Positions 23,638 through 32,061 of a stretch of 64,000 nt of DNA are shown here, in pieces. The notes beneath the pieces are model-generated. The model was given only the letters and a program-made list of their open reading frames with translations, was not told where the DNA came from and searched no databases. Made by a program: the position numbers and the translations under genes. Each line of letters starts with the position of its first letter. Position 1 is the first letter of the stretch. The stretch is from assembly GCA_035772735.1 (NCBI GenBank), contig JASDFA010000018.1, positions 54,962,001-55,026,000 on the forward strand. The letters run 5' to 3'. This DNA comes from Datura wrightii (lineage: Eukaryota > Streptophyta > Magnoliopsida > Solanales > Solanaceae).

Positions 23638-25096
23638 TGATCTTGGGCAGATTTATATGCCCAAGTGATACTCAAACGTATCATTTTTACCTTGTTTGTT
23701 GTACAACGTGTATATAATATCATGTAATTAGTAATAAAATGCGAATTTATACTAACCAACATGATTAGCATTTGTTTTGCAGGTAAATGTGATTTTTAGG
23801 AGCTAAAATGCATGTTGGAACTATGTCGGAGTCGGACTTGGATGCGAGCGTAGAAAAGACCTTGGAATGCACATTTTATAGGCGCTCTGCGATGGAGCCG
23901 TGCCACACTACCATCGCGGTAGCACACTGCCTGAACAGGAATTAAAATGGCAAATTCCAGTGTGCCTTCGCGTCAGCTCCGTGGCACGGAGAGAGGCCTC
24001 CGCATTGGCCTCCGTGCCACGTTGAGGCTAATTTACCGGACCCTGAAATTCCAGTGAAGGTCCGCGTCCACGCCGTGTCACGGAGGCAGTGCTCCGCGTT
24101 GGCCTCCGTGACACGTTGCTTGTTATTCCGGGAAAAATTTCCCACTAGTATAAATAGCACACTTAGGTTTATTTTAAAGAGTTTTTAGTTTTTAGACTGA
24201 GTTCAGCAGTGGAGAGCAAGGACGTGGGTTAGGAGCAGTTGAGGAACGAAAAAGCTAAGGGATTTCTTCTCTTCTTTTCTTCTTTCTATCAATTGTACGT
24301 ATGATTTACACTCATTTTAGGATGATCAATCCACAAATGAGTGGCTAATTCTCTTCCTTGCTGAGGTTTTGAACATGTGTAATGAATTTTGATTATAATT
24401 GATATGGTTTTCTTCTTCTTCTTTCATATTGTTCTATTAATTCTTGTTCTTACTGCATTAGTGATTGGCCAACATTAATGTACATCTAAAAAGTCCAATT
24501 TCACTCGAGAGAGCAAGAAATTGGAAAGTTGTGAATTAATAGGGTATTGTTCTTAACTTGATTTGGGAAAATTGGGTTTTGATGTGCTTTCCTGATAGAA
24601 ATATACTTGAAAGCCGTATTAGTCAATTTAGGAACCGGAATTGTAGTGCTAGGTCATAAATTGCATTTGATCACAGAAATGTAGACGGATGGTTTATGAT
24701 TCTAAAGTGAAATTAAATATGAGAGTTTTAATTTCTAGGCTAATGTTCTTGGCTAGCAACATGAAGAAGAGATTAACCAAATTATCATGATTATCAAGTT
24801 CATTACTTGTTCTTAACCTTGGCATGTTCATATCCATTGTCTAAATTCACAAGTAAATAGTTGTTATTAATTGTAGTATATATAGTTTAGAAACAAAAAC
24901 TCAAGTAACTCTTGGTTACATTGTTGTTAGCATAATTAGAAGTGAAATAGGAATATAGTAAACTAGGCAATTTTACGTATCTTGAGCCTCCTTGGATCGA
25001 TACTTGGCTACTTAGCCACTTTATTACTTGTTTGACCACGTGCACTTGCGTGTCGGTTTATAATATATAATACCAACCTGAGCAGCAGACCGAACA
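23638..25096 (+). repeat. 5' LTR of G
   Basis: Starts TGATCTTGGG, ends ACCGAACA. It contains a GC-rich palindromic block before TATAAATA at 24149-24156. It keeps about 30 bp near 23870-23900 that the 3' LTR has lost. Confidence 0.93.
24073..24156 (+). promoter_or_regulatory. LTR promoter block of G: inverted repeat plus TATA box
   Basis: The 56-bp block 24073-24128 has perfect 13-bp arms CGTGTCACGGAGG and CCTCCGTGACACG around a spacer of about 20 bp. TATAAATA follows at 24149-24156. A second, related pair of arms lies just upstream (about 23980-24036) with a different central base pair. A copy of the block sits in front of ORF2 at 27986-28041. The 3' LTR has the same block, with TATA at 32543-32550. 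Confidence 0.7.
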
Positions 25097-25102
25097 AGTT
25101 TT

Positions 25103-25119
25103 TGGCGCCGTTGCCGGGG
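25103..25119 (+). other. Primer-binding site of G (tRNA-Asp)
   Basis: TGGCGCCGTTGCCGGGG is the exact complement of the 3' end of plant tRNA-Asp as I know it, six bases after the LTR end. It is the usual primer for Athila-type elements. Confidence 0.9.
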
Positions 25120-25346
25120 AGGCTAGGCGATTTGTGAAATTGTGTTTAGTGTAAATTTACTGTATTTTTATTTTTATTTTCTTAAGTGTTAACAACTTGG
25201 TCTTAGCCTGTATTTTGCAGATTTTGTTTCTGTGAACACTGGCAAGGGACAAAGAGCTAGTGGAATCTTACTTAGAGCCTGAACGTGAATTTCATAGTCA
25301 ACGTAGAGAAGCTCTACGAAAGAAGCTACAGTTGCTTAAACAGTCT

Positions 25347-27632
25347 ATGATGGAGCAACAAAATCGACCAGTTGTGCGGGCAGTTTTAGTGCCCGATGAA
25401 GCAGCAGCAAGGCCGGTTCGCGAGGTGGAAATCCCACACGCTAATAATGTACATTCTAGCATCCGCAAACCAGAGCCTGGAGGGAGGTTTGAATTAAAGC
25501 AGAATATGGTGCAACTTTTGCACACAAGCGGGCTATTTACCAGTCTCCCTCATGAAGATCCACAACAACATCTCCAAAACTTTTTGGAGATAAGTGACAC
25601 TTATATACCCGCTGGAGTGTCACCTGATTATGTTCGGCTCACCTTATTTCCATTTTCCTTACTTGGTGAAGCCAAGAGGTGGTTAAAAGCTGAACCACCC
25701 AATTCTATATCAACGTGGGATGATCTTGCACGGAAGTTTTTTATCAGATTTTTCCCTTCTGGTAAAACAGCCAGACTTAGGAGTCAAATCCTAAGTTTTA
25801 AACAGAGGGAAGGAGAAAATCTATATCAAGCCTGGGAAAGATTTAAATCCATGTTGCGGGACTGTCCTCATCATCATCAGTCCAATGAGGTGTTGGTACA
25901 CACATTTATTGAGGGTTTGGAACCCCACACTAAAATTTTGTTAGATTCAGCAGCTGGAGGGCAAGCACTGGAGAAGACCTATGAGGAGCTGTACACTTTG
26001 CTCAACCGAATTTCACAAGGCAATCCAGAATGGAATGCAGATTCTTCAAGAGGTGGAGCAAGGAAAGCAGCGGGAGTGCTTGAAGTGGATGGATTCACAG
26101 CTATCGCTGCACAGATAGCTGCTTTGCAAAATCAGTTAAACACTCACTTCAGCAATATAAATTTGAACCAGCCTTCAGCTTCAGTCAATGCAGTTCAACA
26201 GATGTGGTGTGAAGTGTGTGGTAGTAGTGAGCATTCAGCTGAATGTTGTGGTGCAAATCCTGATTCTGTTAATTTTGTGGGCAATGCACAGAGAAATCAA
26301 CAGCAGTTTGGTAGTGGCTACAACTCAAATTGGAGGAACCATCCGAATTTTTCGTGGGGTAGCAACAATCAACAAGGCCAAAGTTCAGGGCAGGGTATGC
26401 ACAGAAACCAAGGAGGGCAGCAAAATTATCAAGCTCAATTCAGAAATCACAATGCCCCTCCTCCACCACCATCACCGACTATTGAGGAGATGTTCAAAAC
26501 CATGATCGCTAATCAGGCACAATTGCAGGCTGACTATGTTAAATTGGCAGCTGAAGTGAAGAACAATCAGTTGGCGACCAAGGCTCTTGAATATCAGTTT
26601 GGGCAATTTTCTAGTGCCCAAAATACTAGACCCAGAGGAGGACTACCTAGCGACACGGATCCTAATCCGAAGCCGGTAAATGCAGTGACCACGAGGAGTG
26701 GTTTACAGTTAAAGGAGGTGGAACCGGAAAGACCGCCTCAAAAGTCAGGAGCAGCAGATGTTGAGGGAGAGCAAATCTCAGATAAGGGGAAGACTAAAGA
26801 AGCTGAACCAGAAAGGCCTCCACCCCCGTTCCCTCAACGACTTAAGAAACACAAGGAGGAGGCGTGTTTCCAGAAATTCATGGAGGCACTTAAACAGGTA
26901 CATGTTAACTTACCTCTTGTTCATGTCTTGCAGGGAGTGCCAAAATATGCAAAATATATCAAAGACATCGTGGCTAACAAAAGTCGTTTGATTGAGTATG
27001 CCACGGTAGCTTTAACGGAGGAATGCACTTCCCGTATTCAGAATAGGTTTCCCACAAAACTGAAAGACCCTGGAAGTTTTACTATCCAGCTTACTATTGG
27101 GCAAAGTATCCGAGCGCGTGGATTATGCGACTTGGGGGTAAGCATAAATCTGATGCCATCTTCGGTATTCAGAAAGTTAGGTCTAGGAAGTCCTAGACCT
27201 ACAACGGTAATCTTGCAGCTAGCAGACAGGTCTTTAGCTAAGCCAGATGGCATTGTTGAGGATGTGTTAGTGCAAGTAGGCTCCCTCATTTTTCTGGTCG
27301 ATTTCATTGTTCTGGATTTTGAACCAGATGCTGAAGTCCCATTTATTTTGGGACGACCCTTTTTGGCAACCGGAAAAGCATTAATTGATGTAGCTGCAGG
27401 TCAACTCACGATGCGAGCACATGACAAGGTCGAAGTGTTCGATGTGTACAAGGTACCTAAGCTCCCGACTATTTATAAGGAACTCTCGGTGATCAATGTG
27501 ATTGATCATGGGAATGCTAATGGAATGAGTGATTCCCGAGAGTTACTAGGTAGGCCACCGGATAAGGTTAAGCACTACCGGGGGGATGACCATGATCGGG
27601 ACAAATCGTCCATCTCCCTAGTAGACAAGTGA
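25347..27632 (+). CDS. Element G: Gag-protease, intact frame
   Basis: Capsid plus aspartic protease of an Athila-like element. The frame is open from 25236, but the first ATG is at 25347 (761 residues from there). A CTG at 25239 (LARDKELVES) sits where a start might once have been, and the upstream residues look coding. Residues below count from 25260. The gag core is at about 85-260 (SISTWDDLARKFFIRFFPSG, ENLYQAWERFKSML); a CCHC zinc knuckle CEVCGSSEHSAECC is at about 315-328; then a glutamine, asparagine and glycine rich linker and a proline-rich stretch. Protease is at about 595-715 with catalytic D624-L625-G626 (CDLGVSINLMP) and ILGRPFLATGKALIDV. Gag packages element RNA and protease cleaves the polyprotein. 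The frame ends without entering RT. DLG, not DSG or DTG, is usual in this lineage. Confidence 0.92.
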   Translation: MMEQQNRPVVRAVLVPDEAAARPVREVEIPHANNVHSSIRKPEPGGRFELKQNMVQLLHTSGLFTSLPHEDPQQHLQNFLEISDTYIPAGVSPDYVRLTLFPFSLLGEAKRWLKAEPPNSISTWDDLARKFFIRFFPSGKTARLRSQILSFKQREGENLYQAWERFKSMLRDCPHHHQSNEVLVHTFIEGLEPHTKILLDSAAGGQALEKTYEELYTLLNRISQGNPEWNADSSRGGARKAAGVLEVDGFTAIAAQIAALQNQLNTHFSNINLNQPSASVNAVQQMWCEVCGSSEHSAECCGANPDSVNFVGNAQRNQQQFGSGYNSNWRNHPNFSWGSNNQQGQSSGQGMHRNQGGQQNYQAQFRNHNAPPPPPSPTIEEMFKTMIANQAQLQADYVKLAAEVKNNQLATKALEYQFGQFSSAQNTRPRGGLPSDTDPNPKPVNAVTTRSGLQLKEVEPERPPQKSGAADVEGEQISDKGKTKEAEPERPPPPFPQRLKKHKEEACFQKFMEALKQVHVNLPLVHVLQGVPKYAKYIKDIVANKSRLIEYATVALTEECTSRIQNRFPTKLKDPGSFTIQLTIGQSIRARGLCDLGVSINLMPSSVFRKLGLGSPRPTTVILQLADRSLAKPDGIVEDVLVQVGSLIFLVDFIVLDFEPDAEVPFILGRPFLATGKALIDVAAGQLTMRAHDKVEVFDVYKVPKLPTIYKELSVINVIDHGNANGMSDSRELLGRPPDKVKHYRGDDHDRDKSSISLVDK

Positions 27633-27641
27633 GCTTAAAGG

Positions 27642-27690
27642 ACGTCGAGCCGCGACGGTAAACCAGGCGCTGCACGGGAGGCAACCCGTG
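27642..27690 (+). ncRNA. Two-hairpin RNA module after the G protease stop
   Basis: First hairpin CGTCG-AGCCG-CGACG at 27643-27657, then GTAAACCAGGCGCTG, then second hairpin CACGGG-AGGCAA-CCCGTG at 27673-27690. The second begins exactly 40 nt after the stop codon, as in C. Compared with C the second stem has changed on both sides (CTTGGG/CCCAAG to CACGGG/CCCGTG) while the loop AGGCAA is unchanged. This is covariation expected of a selected RNA structure. Role unknown. Confidence 0.65.
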
Positions 27691-27985
27691 AGAAAAATAT
27701 TTTATTTTTTTCTTTTACACAGTGTAGTTAGTTTTTATCTTTATTTTTATTTTTATTTGTTTATTTCCAATTTTTATTTTTCTTGTTCTTTTCTTGATTA
27801 GGTTTAGATTTTCATTTTAGTTAGCATTTTTTTATTTTAGTTAGGGAAATCTATTAATTTAACCAATTTTTGGTTAGTGAGGTGATTTTCAGGTATAACG
27901 GAGGAAATATACATGGAATCGAGAAAATGAGGCAAGGTATGAAAAATCAAATTAATTGAAGAAATAGTGCACTGGCGCGTTGGCA
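27691..27985 (+). other. AT-rich spacer of G
   Basis: T-rich non-coding sequence (runs of TTTTTATTTT) between the RNA module and the internal promoter-like block. Nothing else is recognised in it. Confidence 0.5.
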
Positions 27986-28092
27986 CCGTGTCACGGAGGT
28001 AAGGCTCCGCGTTACCCTCCGTGACACGTTGCCCCTTATTCAGTGTCGGGTCACACCGGGTTGCCGGGTGACCCGCGTGTTTTCTTTAAATA
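27986..28092 (+). promoter_or_regulatory. Putative internal promoter of G ORF2, copy of the LTR block
   Basis: 27986-28041 matches LTR block 24073-24128 without gaps at 48 of 56 positions by eye, including both perfect 13-bp arms. TTTAAATA follows at 28085-28092, where the LTR has TATAAATA. Further palindromic words (CGGGTCACACCGGG, GGGTGACCCG) lie between. A pyrimidine-rich leader follows. I infer a second transcription start for ORF2 shortly after 28110. Confidence 0.6.
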
Positions 28093-28229
28093 AACCCCCG
28101 ATTTCGCCCCATTTTTCCCCATTTCCCTCTTCCCTCCGCGACCAAACACCCATTTCCCCCTCCCCAAGCACCGTGCCACGTTCCTAGGCAAGGAAAAACA
28201 TCAAGTTTCTTCGGTTTCTCAATTCAAAG

Positions 28230-28937
28230 GTATGTTTTCATCGTCTATCTCAATTTTTTGGCGATTTTTGTCAAATTTGGGCGTGTGAGGTGAGATATAT
28301 CACCCTAGGTAGAAATTAAACATGAATGTTGGATTATCTGTGATTGATACATGTTTGGATTGTTGTATTTAGCGTTTGAACTTATCGATTGCGTAAATAA
28401 TTCGAAATTGATCATAGAATTGTATTCTAGGGCTTGGGTTGTTGAATTTGATTTGGGCACTTGATAATTTGGTGAATTCGATGCCGGGGTGTGTTTGTTA
28501 TTTGAGAGAAGTCGTGGTAAATATTGTGTAACTGTCAAAGACGACAAATTCTCAAATTTTTGTGGGAAAATGCAAAAAGTGTGTAAATTGGTTAGATTGC
28601 GTAGATTAGATTGTATATAGAATGTTTTTATTGTTATTTTTATTTTGTTGTTGTTTTGTTGCAAAGTGCGATGTGTGAATTGTTAGCGATAGTAGGATTG
28701 GGATTAGCTGTATGAAGTCTGAGTAGTACGCTAACCGTTATGCTGTCGAAAATTATGTTGTGAACGCACTAAGCATGAAGTGTATAGTGTTGTCTGTGGT
28801 GAAATTAGAGTTATTCTTGCCATAATTTTGTAGAAGTAGCTAAGGCCTAAGTGTGGGGTAAATGTTGTGTAACCCGACCTTAGCCGAAGTCAACAAGTTT
28901 TTAGTTTAACTTTGTGCTTGTTTGTGTAAATTGACAG
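28230..28937 (+). other. Putative 5' UTR intron of G ORF2
   Basis: The donor AAAG|GTATGT at 28230 fits the plant consensus. The acceptor TTGACAG ends at 28937, five bases before the ORF2 ATG. The intron would be 708 nt, AT-rich, with many upstream ATGs that splicing would remove. No RNA evidence is available here. Confidence 0.5.
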
Positions 28938-28942
28938 GTACA

Positions 28943-30163
28943 ATGGCGAGCAGACAAGATAAAGGCAAGGGTGCTTCTACCTCAGGCACAGGTAGGAAAA
29001 GGATGAGACTGGGCACCGCAGTCCCAGCTGCACCCGCTGTTCTGCGCGGCCAACGCCGCCAATACGAAACAAGATGGGTAACCGATGAAGGGAAGAAATG
29101 GTATGCGAAACATAAAGAAAACAAGTACTTCCCCGAGGAGCATATTGCACGGGAACCACTCGCACAGGAGTTCCCTCGCATTGTACAGAGAATCGAGGCA
29201 GCTGGGCTCAGCTTTATCTTTCAGGAGCCCAAGGAGTGCAACCTTCACTTGGTCCGGGAATTTTATGCAAATTGGAACCCGGCCATCAGAAGCCACACAG
29301 TGAAAATCAGAGGGCAGATTGTCACTCTGGAACCCCAGCAGCTGAATTCCATCGTTGGAGCGCGGGACACAGACGCCCATGTTCTCCGCCAGCTAAACAT
29401 CACCCCACCGTACGCTGACATCAGACGTACGTTGTGTGGGGCTCGATCCACAGCCCGATGGAGTAGACATAAGGAGAGGGGTTACCACCAGACTATGCCT
29501 TATTCGCAGATGAACAGGGAGGCCAGAATCTGGCTGAAGATTGTATGTTCGTGCTTGATCCCGGGAGTCCATATGACAGATGTGACCCGGGACCGTGTCT
29601 GCTTGGTGTATTCCCTTATGAAAGGGCTTGAGATTAATGTGGGGGCGGTCATAATATCCGCCATGAAGAGAGCCAGACTGCACCAGGGCCACAGATACGG
29701 GTTTGGCGGACTCATCACCGCCTTCCTCCGAGGCCTCGATATTGAGGAAGAAGCCTTGGATTATATTCCGCAGTTGGAGCGGAGGGCCCTCGACGTGACA
29801 AAGACTAAGGCCCCCGACACTACACACGGACCAGTATTGACTTTGGGCGAGCGACATGCTCGTGACGATCAGTACATGGCCCGTATGTTCGGCATGCAGA
29901 TGCTACAGCTACGGATTGGTGGGAGACCAGCCACCGAGGAAGAATTATGGCAGTTGGAGCTGGACTACCCCTTTGGCGAGAACGCCAGAGCCTTATGTCG
30001 GGTAGGCCCAGCCTTTGTGGAGCCTACAGATGACGATGTCCCTACTGATGAGGAGACACGTCGTGAGGACTCTGATGTGGAGTCCGATGACGATGATGGA
30101 GCTGATTCAGATATGGGCGACGAGGCCGCAGCACCGGATGAAGAAGTCGAATATTTCGACTGA
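28943..30163 (+). CDS. Element G: ORF2, 'putative plant transposon protein' type
   Basis: Intact 406-residue protein. I chose the ATG at 28943 (MASRQDKGKG) over the in-frame ATG at 28922 because K has the same start and the acceptor site lies between them. It has a basic, serine-rich N-terminus (KGKGASTSGTGRKRMR, possible nuclear signal); a core with REFYANWNPAIRSH, IRGQIVTLEPQQLNSIVG and VCSCLIPGVHMTDVTRDRVC typical of the plant family often labelled 'putative plant transposon protein'; then an acidic tail of about 45 residues dominated by D and E. No signal peptide, membrane segment or known catalytic motif is visible. It occupies the env position of Athila elements, but the layout is that of a nuclear or nucleic-acid associated protein. 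Biochemical function unknown. Confidence 0.85.
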   Translation: MASRQDKGKGASTSGTGRKRMRLGTAVPAAPAVLRGQRRQYETRWVTDEGKKWYAKHKENKYFPEEHIAREPLAQEFPRIVQRIEAAGLSFIFQEPKECNLHLVREFYANWNPAIRSHTVKIRGQIVTLEPQQLNSIVGARDTDAHVLRQLNITPPYADIRRTLCGARSTARWSRHKERGYHQTMPYSQMNREARIWLKIVCSCLIPGVHMTDVTRDRVCLVYSLMKGLEINVGAVIISAMKRARLHQGHRYGFGGLITAFLRGLDIEEEALDYIPQLERRALDVTKTKAPDTTHGPVLTLGERHARDDQYMARMFGMQMLQLRIGGRPATEEELWQLELDYPFGENARALCRVGPAFVEPTDDDVPTDEETRREDSDVESDDDDGADSDMGDEAAAPDEEVEYFD

Positions 30164-32047
30164 GCAGGGAGTTCCACCACCCAAAATTTTGTTCTTTGTA
30201 TTGTTGTGAACACTGGGGACAGTGTTCGATTTAAGTGTGGGGTGGGGAGTAGCTAGGTGCTGGGGACATAGGCTCTAATTTGCTGTATATTTTTCCTTGA
30301 TGTTTATGTATGTTTGTGCTTTCCCGGTGGCGAACTGATTTGTGGTGTATGTGTATATATTTGTGTGTGGTTAATGATGTGTGTTTTTGAAAGTTATGGT
30401 TGCTAGTGTAAATATTTTGTAGATTTTGTAAATATTTTTTTCTCTATCGACATGATCGATATTTTTCAAAATTTTTGCGAAAATATTTTGCACTTGTAAA
30501 TATTTTCTTTCTATCGAAATGATCGATCTGTTGCAAAAAATTTTTCGATTTTTATTTTTTTGGGTTTCTCGGAGTTTGTTTTTGGTTCTTTTACCGAGAA
30601 TAGTCCCATTGAACCGATGTCATAGTTAGTGATCGTTCCCTATGATGGGTGGATGACGACCGTCTTAAGGGAAATGTAGTCGGTAGGAGTAGGATTTTTA
30701 TTTGTTTTTTTTTAGTTTTTCTTTGGTGGATTGCATCAATGAACTGTAGTTGCTTATGGTTGCTAAAATTTCGTTGCGTGTTGTAATTGATGTTCAAAAT
30801 GTGAAAGTGATTTGTTTGAAAGCATGCAATTCTGTAAATACGTTGAGTTACCTAGGCTATAGAATTTGATTCAGTATGATTGAGGCTTAATCTTGAATTC
30901 ATGTAATTGACTAATTAAAGAGTCTGTGAATGCATCTTGATTCGAGCATGTGCATGAAGTGTGAAGTGAGGTTTTGCTATTCCATGTCATTGTGAATTGT
31001 CTAGAACTTGCCTAGTGTGTATACAAAACGAAATGAAGGAGGTGTAGTGTTGGAAAGGATGTAGGCATTTCTTTGTTTTAACCGATAGTTTCCATTTCTT
31101 TTCTTGTCAAATTCTACCTTTTTATATGTTGTATACCCTAGTCAGCCCGTTGAGCCTTTAGCCGATTTCTTTCTTTTGTCCAAAAATTGTATGAACTAAG
31201 CTTTATTCCTTCTTTTCATTAGCCTTAAAGTCTATAAGAAGCTCTTAAGCGCTTACAAAGAAAAGAAAATGTTTCCCAAATTGTTAAAGAGTGAAAAGAA
31301 AAAGAAAAGAAAAGTGAGGAAAGAAAAGATGATGTTGAAGAGGCACTTGTTGTAATTAATTGATAGTGAGGGTACTTGAAAACCCTTTGTTTTGTGTCAA
31401 GTGTGTCTGATGAAATGGGTTGTATGAAAGTAAACCAGCATGAATGGGAGAAAAAGAGAAAAGAGAGGAACAATGTCCATGAGTCGATGGGAATGAGTTG
31501 AAAAGGCGCTTAAGGATGCTAGCGACTATTATTGGCTAATCCAATATATATATACTAGATCCATAGCCCCGTTACAACCCATTAAAGTCCTACGTGATCT
31601 TACATTGCATTTCTTTATATTAGTGGAGAATACACTAAGGGCAAGCTTATGGGTCATGACATGAGGCGTGTGAATTCTTTTGGGAGAGTGAGTGAAATTA
31701 ATTTTTATATGCCCCTACTTGCATGTTTGTGTGCTGCATGAACATAAAGGGGAAGTTTCTCTCGAGTTGTGAGGGCACATGCTTGATGAAAGATTGATTT
31801 TCGTGTCGGATTTCTTGATTAGCTGATTTGCATGAGTTTGCCGATATCAAGAATCAATTCTTAAAGTCTAGGAAGTCTTGATGTATTAAAGGTCATTGTA
31901 TTGTACGACCAAGCATGTTTTCTTGATGATTTGCAAAAATTGAATAATCGGTATGACCGTAGCGTAAATTGTTGCACCATAGTGATGAAGGTTGCGATGT
32001 AATTTCCATGATTTGTGTATATGTTGTTCGAGGACGAACAAGGATTT
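30164..32047 (+). other. 3' non-coding region of G
   Basis: No credible coding frame. It holds a polypurine-like string TTAAGTGTGGGGTGGGGAG at about 30231, CTAGAACTTGCC at 31001-31012, a purine-rich stretch (AAAAGAAAAAGAAAAGAAAAG-like) at about 31257-31330, and a block at 31637-31694 shared with C and K. CGAGGACGAACAAGG lies just before the polypurine tract at about 32028. Confidence 0.6.
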
Positions 32048-32061
32048 AAGTGTGGGGTAAG
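32048..32061 (+). other. Polypurine tract of G
   Basis: TTAAGTGTGGGGTAAG immediately before the LTR start TGATCTTGG. Similar strings occur at about 28850 and 30231. Confidence 0.8.

Noticed and set aside
22066..23771. Short minus-strand frames as host genes
   Set aside because: They fall in the C 3' LTR and the ED LTR and are interrupted in the partner LTRs.
25103..25119. tRNA-Asp gene fragment
   Set aside because: Only 17 bases complementary to the tRNA 3' end, directly after an LTR; it is the primer-binding site.
28982..29857. Minus-strand open frames opposite G ORF2
   Set aside because: Shadows of the GC-rich coding frame; not kept as matching frames in K.
28943..30163. ORF2 as a retroviral-type envelope gene
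   Set aside because: The position fits, but there is no signal peptide, membrane span or glycosylation-rich ectodomain, and the ends are basic and acidic in the manner of nuclear proteins.
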